Origin: an uncultured Prevotella sp.
GTDB lineage: Bacteria; Bacteroidota; Bacteroidia; Bacteroidales; Bacteroidaceae
DNA length: 33,069 nt
Reading direction: 5' to 3'
NCBI GenBank assembly: GCA_900319715.1
Contig: ONPM01000009.1
Span: 1 to 33,069, forward strand
In this document: positions 8,052 to 16,186 of the stretch, piece after piece
Position numbering within the stretch: the stretch's first letter is position 1
How the letters are laid out: every line of letters begins with the position of its first letter
Notes under the pieces: generated by a model
What the model was told of the DNA's origin: nothing
What the model saw: only the letters and a program-made list of their open reading frames with translations
Databases searched by the model: none
Position numbers and translations under genes: made by a program

Positions 8052-8789
8052 TTATTTCAGGATCACCTTCTTACCATTCTGGATGAACAAGCCCTTAGAA
8101 GGATTAGCAATGCGCATACCCTGCAGGTTGTAGTAAGCATTGTCTTTCTTCACGTTCTTCACGGCCTTGATGGCAGTCTCACCACCCTTCCAAAGATAGA
8201 CAGCAGTCACTGTTACAGGGAACTCACCACCCCAAGCGTTCTTCAGGCAGTGCAGGTGACAGAAATCGTCGACACGCTCGTCACCGGTCTTGAAGCCTTC
8301 TTCATCACCTTCACCATTAGCAGTCAGAGTCATGGTCTTGAGCTCATCCAGGTCGATAGCCAGACACTCCAGATCAGCATTCCAGTGGGGATCATCTGCA
8401 TTGAAACCAACAACCAGGTTCTTCCAAGCACCCTCGTTGATGACACGGTTGCACATCACACGCATACCAGGACCACCAGTACCGAAGATAATCAGCTTGT
8501 CATACTCAGAAATGTCAGCATACAGGTTGTATGTCACGTTCTCAGCACCGAGGACACATGCACCAGCACCAATCTCAGCGTTCAGATTCCAGGCAGGAGT
8601 CATCTCACCTGTCATCTCAGCATCTTTAGTACAATGTGTCTCATCATCGGGATTGCCCCACTGGAACCACATTTCGGGCACTACCTCTACCCACTGCTCA
8701 GGATCCATCCACTCGTCCTGTGCGTTTGCTGTTGTTACACCTGCCATCAATGCGATAGCTGCAAAAACTGATTTAGTAAAAATCTTCAT
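8052..8789 (-). CDS. Small secreted protein of unknown family with C-terminal tail, possibly carbohydrate-binding
   Basis: I do not recognise the family. The 245-residue product starts at ATG 8789; an in-frame TTG at 8795 is less likely. A signal peptide ending ANA|Q (about residue 24) is followed by an acidic region rich in Trp (WMDPEQWVEVVPEMWFQWG) and a body of alternating strands that looks like a beta-sandwich, with cysteines scattered through it. From about residue 205 it ends in 'KKDNAYYNLQGMRIANPSKG' and a basic end, a tail common on exported Prevotella proteins and resembling the one on the GH98 protein. It has its own -7 box and is bracketed by hairpins on both sides, so it is a single-gene unit inside the PUL. 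A xylan-binding or surface accessory role is inference from position and architecture. Confidence 0.8.
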   Translation of the reverse strand: MKIFTKSVFAAIALMAGVTTANAQDEWMDPEQWVEVVPEMWFQWGNPDDETHCTKDAEMTGEMTPAWNLNAEIGAGACVLGAENVTYNLYADISEYDKLIIFGTGGPGMRVMCNRVINEGAWKNLVVGFNADDPHWNADLECLAIDLDELKTMTLTANGEGDEEGFKTGDERVDDFCHLHCLKNAWGGEFPVTVTAVYLWKGGETAIKAVKNVKKDNAYYNLQGMRIANPSKGLFIQNGKKVILK

Positions 8790-8849
8790 ACTCAAAAAAT
8801 TTTAGTTAATAATGAATGTTATTATTTTAAACGATAATCTTTTCGGCTG

Positions 8850-8857
8850 CAAAAGTA
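8850..8857 (-). promoter_or_regulatory. Candidate -7 box for the small secreted protein gene
   Basis: TACTTTTG on the minus strand fits TAnnTTTG, about 60 bases before the ATG at 8789. No TTTG is seen 19 to 21 bases upstream, so the -33 part is weak and an activator may be needed. Confidence 0.45.
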
Positions 8858-8916
8858 CAAACTTATTATATAACAGCCATAGAAAAACGTCTCATTACAT
8901 TGCCTAAATGTTGCAA

Positions 8917-8960
8917 CATAACGTTGCCAGGGGAAACAGGTCTTCCCTGGCAACGTTATG
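8917..8960 (-). terminator. Strong hairpin closing the SusC/D operon
   Basis: Two perfectly complementary 16-base arms (8917-8932 and 8945-8960) enclose a 12-base loop, beginning 6 bases after the GH10-like gene's stop. The downstream minus-strand sequence is TTGCAACATTT, only partly T-rich, so it may terminate or protect the mRNA 3' end. Confidence 0.65.
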
Positions 8961-8965
8961 AGTTA

Positions 8966-10552
8966 CTACTGCAAGGCATCTGCAAGGCTGGCGTAAGGCG
9001 ACTTACGGTTTAAGGCAGTTGACCACAGACCGGCATTGGCAGCCGATTCTACCACAGCCCCGAAAGTGATGCCGTACTGCTGGGCGCCCGGTACCTGCTG
9101 TTTGTAGGTAGTAACAACCTGAGCCAAAGCGGCGGCAGCTTCCGCATCCGTACCGGAGACATTCTGGATGGTCAGGCGGATCAGCTTGCCTGTAGCAGCA
9201 AGATCCTTCAGCATCACAGCAAAGCCGTTCGCATCGAACGAGGCGGCTTCAATAGACACCAGCGCGTCGATACCGTTAATCTGATCCATGCCCACAGCGT
9301 TGGCCGTCAGAAGGCGCAGCAGCTCAGCGCGTACATCAGGATCCATCAACCGCTCACTTACGAACAGCTTGGCATCACCGCGCAGTTCGCGCATCTTCTG
9401 TGCCGCATAGGCGAAATAGGCCTCGCCCAAGGTCTGCTTCCAGATCAGGTCGGCAGAAGAGGTGACAGGGCAGTCAGCTACCGTCCAGTAGTTGATCAGA
9501 GGAGCAGCCTCCATAGCGGCAGCAATGTAATCGCCCAGGGCGCCGCCGATAATCTGGCGCTTCTCTTCAGGAGTCTTCTCCACCTCGTAGGTCGGGCGAT
9601 ACTTGTATTTGAACGAAATGTTATCCACAAGATAATCGCAGTTGATCAGCTTCGGTCCTAAGACGACGGTCACCTCCGTCTGTCCTTTCTGGTCGTCAGA
9701 GAAGGCCAGCGCCTCAAAGTCGATGTTGATCAGCCCACGCCCCCAGACATTCAGTTCGCAACCGAAATCCTTAGGGCTCTTGAACTCGGCGTTCTTGCCG
9801 CCCATGGCAAAGAAGACCTTCTGATTCAGTGCCGTAGCATTCACAGCCCGATAGTCGAATGTCAGTTCTGAGTAGTCGCCTAATTTGCGTCCTTCAGGGA
9901 ACTTGTAGGTGATGGCGACGTATGAGTTATTCGTCTTGGTGCCATGGATCACATGCCCCGTCTGGCCATCAGGATCATCCTCCACGGCTGCTGAGCCCTT
10001 GCCCTCGTCGCCAGTAGCCTTCTGTAGAGGATAAGCAGTGCCCGGCGCATCAGCCTCGAAGTCGATGACATCGTAGCCCGTCACCTCATCTTCTTCGACC
10101 GTCTCCGGCTCAATGAGCTGAGAGAGATAGGTCGTATTGATGTTGGTGCTGGCACAGAGAGCCGGAGCAAAGACATTGATACCCTTCTCGCAGACATCCT
10201 TGGCCATTGAGGCAGCTAAGAGCATATTGATATTACCCTCGTTATCCACCTGCTGGCTGTGGACAAAGAGGTCGGGAATCGTCACATCATTGAAATTGGA
10301 GAACGTCAGCGAGGCTGCTGCAGTTCCCTCATCGAATTCTGAAGATGCCAGCGTGTTGCCCAGGCGGAAATTGGCAGCGTCGATATAGGTTGTCAGCGTG
10401 CCGTACGAAGCCAAGTGCTCAGCCTCTGCGACAGCAGCAGGTTTCTCGCCGGCAGCAGAAGAATTGTCAAACTCCTTGGCGCATCCTGTCATCAGTGTCA
10501 TCGCTGCAAAGAGGCCCAGCATACAACCGATTGAAAATAGTTTCTGTTTCAT
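8966..10552 (-). CDS. GH10-like lipoprotein with inserted carbohydrate-binding domain, predicted catalytically dead
   Basis: This 528-residue lipoprotein (lipobox LMTGC, Cys24) has a GH10 fold split by a CBM4-like insert, as in PUL-encoded GH10 xylanases. Residues about 40 to 150 are the N-terminal GH10 half ('NFRLGNTLAS', 'SNFNDVT'), about 160 to 320 the insert ('VIDFEADAPGTAYPL' onward), and about 325 to 528 the C-terminal half ('LGEAYFAYAAQKMRELRGDA', ending 'NRKSPYASLADALQ'). The catalytic signatures are gone. The acid/base motif WDVVNEP reads WTVADCP (356-362), with Cys361 at the Glu position. The nucleophile motif I(S/T)ELD reads LTIQN (460-464), with Ile462 at the Glu position. The HTLxWHSQ motif reads PALCASTN (130-137), and the His of GIGxQxH is Ser433. 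It holds the xyn10C position of a xus-type operon. I infer a surface xylan-binding pseudoenzyme; the reading frame is intact. Confidence 0.85.
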   Translation of the reverse strand: MKQKLFSIGCMLGLFAAMTLMTGCAKEFDNSSAAGEKPAAVAEAEHLASYGTLTTYIDAANFRLGNTLASSEFDEGTAAASLTFSNFNDVTIPDLFVHSQQVDNEGNINMLLAASMAKDVCEKGINVFAPALCASTNINTTYLSQLIEPETVEEDEVTGYDVIDFEADAPGTAYPLQKATGDEGKGSAAVEDDPDGQTGHVIHGTKTNNSYVAITYKFPEGRKLGDYSELTFDYRAVNATALNQKVFFAMGGKNAEFKSPKDFGCELNVWGRGLINIDFEALAFSDDQKGQTEVTVVLGPKLINCDYLVDNISFKYKYRPTYEVEKTPEEKRQIIGGALGDYIAAAMEAAPLINYWTVADCPVTSSADLIWKQTLGEAYFAYAAQKMRELRGDAKLFVSERLMDPDVRAELLRLLTANAVGMDQINGIDALVSIEAASFDANGFAVMLKDLAATGKLIRLTIQNVSGTDAEAAAALAQVVTTYKQQVPGAQQYGITFGAVVESAANAGLWSTALNRKSPYASLADALQ

Positions 10553-10570
10553 AGCTTACTTGTTTCTTGA

Positions 10571-11494
10571 TTACTTAAAAGTCTCTGACTTCACGCCGCG
10601 GGTCTTGACCGTCAGCACATACTTCTCTGAAACACTGATGCCAAGGCCGTCATTCGACACCTGGAAGTCAAGATACAGCGTGTCAGGATGGCGGTTACCG
10701 ACAAGTTGCGACTCGTCTGCCTCGACGAAGCGACCCGAGCCGCTCGCCGTGAAGCCGTCGGTATTCGTACTGACGGTGCAGTTGCCGCTATTGTCGAAGT
10801 TCAGCTGCAGTTCGCAGTTATAGGCCTTGCCGGAGGCATCCTTCGCAGCATAGTTCATCAACGAAGTATTCAGGCCCTTCGTAGTGACGAAAGCCGTAGC
10901 GCCCTGAAGGTCGCCGTTAATGAGATACTCTGCATGATACCTGTTCACATACTTCACGGCATAGAGTACGAAGTTCTTCTCAGATAGGATAGAATCGACA
11001 CCCGTAGCCTTAATCATGCGGACGGGAATCACATAGTGGTTGGTGACCGACAGAGGATCATCAAAGAAGGCGTCCTCTAACTGCACTTCCACACCGCCGA
11101 CAGGATCGCCCTTAGGAATCACAATAGTATTGCCCAGCAGCCTGTAATAACTCTCCGGCATCGGAGTAACATCCGTCCCGTCTGCGAAGGTAACACCTCC
11201 GCACAGCGAAGCGTCAATGCCGAAATCGATGGTAATGTCACGCGGATTGCTATAGGCACCGCCCATGGTGGCCTGAATCTGAACCTTGTGCTGATTGTCA
11301 CGTGTCAGATCAACGTACAGGTCATTGCCCAACTCTACTGTACGGACGGGATACTGCTTAGCGAAATAACACGTCTGAGATTCGAAATCGGGAAAGTCCT
11401 GGTCACCGCTCTTGCAGGAGGAGAGCCCGGCAGCGAGACCGCAGCTCACAACGCCCACAAAGAGGATTCTATTTATTATATTCTTGGTAATCAT
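10571..11494 (-). CDS. Surface glycan-binding lipoprotein, XusE-like (DUF1735/DUF4361 type)
   Basis: This 307-residue lipoprotein (lipobox LSSC, Cys27) lies directly after the second SusD, as XusE does in the Prevotella xylan operon. The N-terminal half ('TVELGNDLYVDLTRDNQHKV', then 'PESYYRLLGNTIVIPKGDPV') resembles the BT_3987-like (DUF1735) fold. The C-terminal half, from about residue 185 ('KYVNRYHAEYLINGDL'), resembles DUF4361. Such proteins are usually outer-membrane surface glycan-binding proteins; there is no sign of enzyme activity. It is 36 bases after SusD2 and 18 before the GH10-like gene. Confidence 0.8.
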   Translation of the reverse strand: MITKNIINRILFVGVVSCGLAAGLSSCKSGDQDFPDFESQTCYFAKQYPVRTVELGNDLYVDLTRDNQHKVQIQATMGGAYSNPRDITIDFGIDASLCGGVTFADGTDVTPMPESYYRLLGNTIVIPKGDPVGGVEVQLEDAFFDDPLSVTNHYVIPVRMIKATGVDSILSEKNFVLYAVKYVNRYHAEYLINGDLQGATAFVTTKGLNTSLMNYAAKDASGKAYNCELQLNFDNSGNCTVSTNTDGFTASGSGRFVEADESQLVGNRHPDTLYLDFQVSNDGLGISVSEKYVLTVKTRGVKSETFK

Positions 11495-11530
11495 AATTTC
11501 TGATATCTAATTTCTAATTGCTAATTAAAA

Positions 11531-13309
11531 TCACTTCCAGCCGTCATTCTGCTGCAGGCTATTAAACTTCAGCACCTCAGACTGCGGGATAGGGCCATAA
11601 GTCTGATAAGGCTGGAAAGCACGTACCTCCACACTGTTCAGCGGAGTGTAGGTAATGCCGCTGAGGTCTTCGTTGACATCAAGACCACGGGCACTTTCCG
11701 TCAGGTCAGACTTCCAGCGGCGCAGATCCCAGAAGCGGAAACTCTCAAAGCAGAGTTCCAGACGGCGCTCGTTACGAATCAGCTGGCGCATCTTCTCCTT
11801 ATCTGCAGCGCACTCCTCCAGATAACCGGTATCAGTGATTCCCGCACGCTGGCGGATAGCCTTGATGATGTCGTAGGCTGAATAACCGTGGCCGCCTTCA
11901 CCCTTCGGGCCCCAGGCCTCGTTGGCTGCCTCAGCATAGTTCAGGAAAATCTCCGTCAGACGGATGCGCGGCGTGATATGTGTCTGTCCCGAAGTAGAAG
12001 AGGGGTTGCAGTTGACATTCATGCGCAGACGCTTTTTCATATAGTAGCCAGTACGCGTTGACTTGCTCTCCACGACATCGATACCGTCGTCGGAACCCGA
12101 CTTGCTGCCGGTACGGATCACAGTGCTGTTCACACCGGCAGTGCTGCCATCATGGAGGATATACAGATCCAGGCGAGGATCACGGTTTGCATAAGGAGCC
12201 TGCGAGTCATAACCGGAGCGGCTGTCGCTGATAGGATAGCCGGTAGCCGTGGGGAAGGCATCCACCAGGTTCTGGGTGGGGTTCATCATACCGTTACCAA
12301 AAAGTGTGGGAGGATAGTTATTACTCTCCTGTGTCGTACTGTTGGTCTCCTTATTACCGCGCCATAGGATTTCCTTGGGATTGGCACCCTCTGCCAGTGT
12401 AGCATCTGCCACGTTGTCGCCATCATAATAAGTGATACCGTCAGCTGGCAGGGCAGACACGCCGCCTAACTCGTCAATAACGGTAGCAGCAGCATTGGCA
12501 GCCTTGTCCCAGCCGTCATTCAGGAAAGCAGGGCTGGCAGCCAGCAACAGCAGGCGGGAGCGGAACGACTCGACAATCTTGGCATTCACCAACTGGCGCG
12601 CCTCGTTACCCATCACAAGGTTGTACATGGAATGATCGGTAGTGATGTCGCGGAACTTAGCCGGAATCGCAGAATCATCACTGATGTCACCATAGTCCGA
12701 CGGCAGATTCTTCACAGCCTCATCAAAGTCGGCAAGAGCCTTGGCGACACAATCCGCAAATGCCGTGCGAGAGATATTGAAATCGCTGTTGATATCCAAT
12801 GCCTCGTTGAACAGCTGCACGCCGGTCAACTGATTGCCCGCAAGCCCGGCGTGATTGCGCAGCAGGTAATAGAGGTGAATGCCGCGCAGACCGTAGGCCT
12901 CACCCAACAGGCGGCGGCTCAGCAGGGCGTTCGTGGTCTCATTCTTCACATAGCGCTGACCGTCCTTGGTCTGCAAGAAAAGGTTCACATACTGGATAGC
13001 AGCATACGAGGAGCTCCATACGCTCAATGTCGTATTGTCTGCCGTCCAACCGCCAGTGGCAATTCTGAGATAGGCGTCGCTCTTCTGGTTGGTCACTGCA
13101 TCGTCAGTAGCATAGTCGCTGTTGTCATAATATGCAGGCAGCATAGCATAGGCATTCGTCAGAAGACGCTGTACAGAGAGCGCCTCCTTCTCTAAGGCAT
13201 CCAAGTCCTTCTGGTTCTCCAACGCAGGCTCCACCAGATCGTCGCAAGAGGTAAGCACAAAGGTCAGACCCAGCGAAAGAACTGTATATTTTAATACTTT
13301 GGTAATCAT
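11531..13309 (-). CDS. SusD/RagB-family glycan-binding lipoprotein (second pair, XusD-like)
   Basis: SusD proteins form the extracellular lid of SusC transporters and bind the glycan. The 592-residue product has a lipoprotein signal ending LTSC (Cys22), the TPR-like N-terminal region ('SVQRLLTNAYAMLPAY', 'GEAYGLRGIHLYYLLRNHAG') and the C-terminal signature 'RNERRLELCFESFRFWDLRR'. It follows SusC2 by 34 bases. Residues contacting sugar cannot be assigned by eye; xylan specificity rests on locus context. Confidence 0.93.
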   Translation of the reverse strand: MITKVLKYTVLSLGLTFVLTSCDDLVEPALENQKDLDALEKEALSVQRLLTNAYAMLPAYYDNSDYATDDAVTNQKSDAYLRIATGGWTADNTTLSVWSSSYAAIQYVNLFLQTKDGQRYVKNETTNALLSRRLLGEAYGLRGIHLYYLLRNHAGLAGNQLTGVQLFNEALDINSDFNISRTAFADCVAKALADFDEAVKNLPSDYGDISDDSAIPAKFRDITTDHSMYNLVMGNEARQLVNAKIVESFRSRLLLLAASPAFLNDGWDKAANAAATVIDELGGVSALPADGITYYDGDNVADATLAEGANPKEILWRGNKETNSTTQESNNYPPTLFGNGMMNPTQNLVDAFPTATGYPISDSRSGYDSQAPYANRDPRLDLYILHDGSTAGVNSTVIRTGSKSGSDDGIDVVESKSTRTGYYMKKRLRMNVNCNPSSTSGQTHITPRIRLTEIFLNYAEAANEAWGPKGEGGHGYSAYDIIKAIRQRAGITDTGYLEECAADKEKMRQLIRNERRLELCFESFRFWDLRRWKSDLTESARGLDVNEDLSGITYTPLNSVEVRAFQPYQTYGPIPQSEVLKFNSLQQNDGWK

Positions 13310-13343
13310 AATTTATATCTTTTTTACCTTTTTACTGTTTTTA

Positions 13344-16157
13344 TCAAAGATTGACCTTAACGCCGAGGTTGTAGAAACGACACTGGGGCATAGCGCCAAT
13401 CACCGTCTCCAGAATCTCACGCTCACCAGAGATAGTCAGGAGGCTCTCCCCGTTCAGATAGACGCTCAGTCCCTTGACAAACTTACCCTCAAACCACTGC
13501 TGGGGCATGTCGTAAGTCACCTGTACCTTCGTCAGGTCGAAGCGGTTGGTAGAATACTTCCAGAACGAAGAAGTCTGAGTGTTGTTAGCATTGTCTGTAG
13601 TTGTCAGACGGGGATAACACGCTGTAGAGGCCGTAGCAGGCGTCCAACGGTCAAGGGCATAGACACTGTACTTGCTCGTACCTGTCGGACAATAGTAACT
13701 ATTGTTCTTGAAGGCGATACCACCTGCCTGTCCAGAAGCCAAGGCGAAGAAGGTAAAGTTCTTCCACTTCAGTTCCAGATTCACACCATAGAAGAAAGGA
13801 GCCGCGGTCTTGCCCAGGTCAACCTGGTCCTTAGAGTCAATGACACCATCATTGTTTTGGTCTTTATACTTCAGGTCGCCAGGACGGGCCACACCGAAGG
13901 TCTGCGTAGCGTGATTGTCTATCTCTTCCTGACTATTGAAGAATCCCTCACACTCGTAGCCCCAAGCAGTGCTCAGGCTGTGGCCTGCACGATACTGGTA
14001 GTCATTGGCCCAAAGTTCGTCACGCTTGTCGGCCTTCGTCGTGTAGTACATGCCGACAACACCGAGAGAAGCTTCCACCTGACCGAACTTCTTATTGAAA
14101 TGAATATCAAAGTCAATACCGCTGCGATTATCTGCATTGTAGTTGGTATTGGGCAGGAAACTTCCCCTTCCGGTAAAGAAGCTGGGATAGAGTGTAGCTT
14201 CACCAGTAGTGATCAGACCGTCAGTCTTCTGATTGAAGTAGTTCACGTCAAAGGTAATCATGCGGTTCAGCAGGCTACCCTCCAGACCTATGCGCCATTC
14301 TTTGCGCTTCACATAGGTCAGCTCGAGGTTCTCCGCACGGGTGGAGGTGGGGGCTGCACCACCCTGGTTACCATCCTGCCAACTGTACCACCCGCCACTG
14401 GCATTGTATGCGCCCTGATACATATACCAGCCTTCAAGGTCGATATCCTGATTGAGCACAGAATAAGCTGCGGTGAGCTTCAGGTTGTCCACGAACGAAA
14501 CGTTCTCCTTAAACCACTTCTCATTACTGATGCGCCAGCCGAGAGCTGCAGAGGGCGAGAAGGCATTTCGGTGGCCTTCAGCCAACTTGGCAGAATGAAC
14601 AAGCGTTCCACTGAGTTCCGCATAATAACGCTGTGCATAGTTGTAATCGACACGCAGGCCGGCGTTCAGGTTGCTCGTGCGGTGATAGTCACTGCTGCTG
14701 TGGTCAGCGTCACGCGCCAGCTGCTGCTGGTAGCCCCAGCCCATCAGCGTGGCAGCAATGTTATGCAGGTCGAAGCTGTTCTTGTAATCAAACTGCGCAC
14801 GGAACGTGGTGGTCTGCTGGTCAAATGCCTGTCCGATGTACTCACTGGTGGCAGGCTCATCAAGACCATACTTGTTCAGGCCGATAATGACATCCTGTCC
14901 GTTCATCTGAGACCAGACCGGCTCATAGACAGCATACTTCTCTTGCCATGCCTCGTTATAGTCATACCAGTAGTCAATGCTATAGACGGTGCTGAAGGTC
15001 AGGCCATTAAGAATACTTCCCAAGTCTGCTTTCAAACCGACATCAAACATAAAGGTACGTACGCGAGACTTGATATAGCCGGCCTTCAACATGTCACCAT
15101 AGACAGTCGTCTGGTTGGCATTATTACCGCCAAGCAGATACTCGCCGTCAATGATATTCGTACTCGACTTGATTTGCGAAGCAACAGAAGAGACGTTCTG
15201 GTCCATCATACTGATGGGCAGCAACGAAGAATACCAGTTCGGACGCAGGGTTGCTGCAGCTCCCCAGAAATCACCACGACCGGAATAGTTGTTCTGAAAC
15301 TTCATGGCAGCATTGGTGAAGCCAGACAGCCAGTCAGTAATTTTCATGTCCACATTGGCACGGACATGCAAGTTGAGGTCGTCATCATTCTTCTTGTCAC
15401 CATATTTCACCATGCTCTGATTGTACTCTGTGCCTAAATTGACATAGTAGCTTGCTCGGTCACTGCCACCGGAGATCTCTGCAGTCACGTCACTACGGTT
15501 ATAAGCCTTGCGCAGGAACTCACTGGTATAAAAGTCCATATCGGGATAACGATAGGGATTGACGCCGGCTGCCGTATTGTATATGGTGGCCTCGTCATAC
15601 TGAGGTGCCAGGCCATCGTTGGTGCGGGCCTCGTTATACAGCCTCATATAGTCAGCAGCACCCAGATATTTCGGGTAACGCTTCGCAAAATACAAACCGG
15701 TATTGGCACGGACGTCAATACGCAGGGGCTCGGATGCACCACGCTTGGTGGTAATCAGGACAACACCCTTGGCACCCTTGCTACCATAGAGGGCAACCGC
15801 ACTGGCAGCCTTCATGACGGTAATCGACTCAATCATGGTAGGATTCACCATGCTCGCCTCGCGGGGAACGCCATCAACCAGGATAAGAGGATTCTGTCCC
15901 CAGACGCTACCGTTATAGCCACCGACCAGGCTTGACAGTTCACCGAGGCTACTGGTATAATAATCCTTTTTCAGCAAGTCGGACACACTGACAGCGCTGA
16001 CGCCACCAAGGATATTCTCTTTGGCCTGCGTACCGAATGCCACATTGACCTGTGCAGTGTCTGCTACCTGCTGAGCCTTTGCTACCGAACCTTCGCCTAT
16101 GACGGCGGAAAGCATCAGTAAGGCAAATGTCTTATGTAGTTTCATATAATTCTTCAT
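13344..16157 (-). CDS. SusC-family TonB-dependent transporter lacking the N-terminal extension (second pair, XusC-like)
   Basis: This 937-residue outer-membrane beta-barrel transporter imports oligosaccharides with energy from TonB. After a signal peptide (cleavage near AKA|Q, residue 28) it goes almost at once into a TonB-box-like stretch ('VNVAFGTQAKE', 37-47) and the plug ('NPLILVDGVPREA', 'ASAVALYGSKGAKGVVLITT'). It therefore lacks the carboxypeptidase-regulatory-like domain present on SusC1. The barrel runs to a C-terminal 'FYNLGVKVNL'. It lies 29 bases after SusD1 and 34 before SusD2. The start at 16157 is assumed; an ATG at 16145 would also leave a signal peptide. Confidence 0.92.
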   Translation of the reverse strand: MKNYMKLHKTFALLMLSAVIGEGSVAKAQQVADTAQVNVAFGTQAKENILGGVSAVSVSDLLKKDYYTSSLGELSSLVGGYNGSVWGQNPLILVDGVPREASMVNPTMIESITVMKAASAVALYGSKGAKGVVLITTKRGASEPLRIDVRANTGLYFAKRYPKYLGAADYMRLYNEARTNDGLAPQYDEATIYNTAAGVNPYRYPDMDFYTSEFLRKAYNRSDVTAEISGGSDRASYYVNLGTEYNQSMVKYGDKKNDDDLNLHVRANVDMKITDWLSGFTNAAMKFQNNYSGRGDFWGAAATLRPNWYSSLLPISMMDQNVSSVASQIKSSTNIIDGEYLLGGNNANQTTVYGDMLKAGYIKSRVRTFMFDVGLKADLGSILNGLTFSTVYSIDYWYDYNEAWQEKYAVYEPVWSQMNGQDVIIGLNKYGLDEPATSEYIGQAFDQQTTTFRAQFDYKNSFDLHNIAATLMGWGYQQQLARDADHSSSDYHRTSNLNAGLRVDYNYAQRYYAELSGTLVHSAKLAEGHRNAFSPSAALGWRISNEKWFKENVSFVDNLKLTAAYSVLNQDIDLEGWYMYQGAYNASGGWYSWQDGNQGGAAPTSTRAENLELTYVKRKEWRIGLEGSLLNRMITFDVNYFNQKTDGLITTGEATLYPSFFTGRGSFLPNTNYNADNRSGIDFDIHFNKKFGQVEASLGVVGMYYTTKADKRDELWANDYQYRAGHSLSTAWGYECEGFFNSQEEIDNHATQTFGVARPGDLKYKDQNNDGVIDSKDQVDLGKTAAPFFYGVNLELKWKNFTFFALASGQAGGIAFKNNSYYCPTGTSKYSVYALDRWTPATASTACYPRLTTTDNANNTQTSSFWKYSTNRFDLTKVQVTYDMPQQWFEGKFVKGLSVYLNGESLLTISGEREILETVIGAMPQCRFYNLGVKVNL

Positions 16158-16186
16158 CTTTAATGTTTAATCTTTCATCATTAAAA

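Noticed and set aside
8790-8795. TTG start for the small secreted protein
   Set aside because: An ATG two codons later gives a proper signal peptide.
8966-10552. Active GH10 endo-xylanase
   Set aside because: Both catalytic glutamates and several supporting residues are replaced; only the fold, insert and lipobox remain.
13299-15437. 712-residue open frame on the plus strand
   Set aside because: It lies wholly opposite the SusC2 and SusD2 genes, whose translations match known families along their length; the plus frame gives no recognisable protein.
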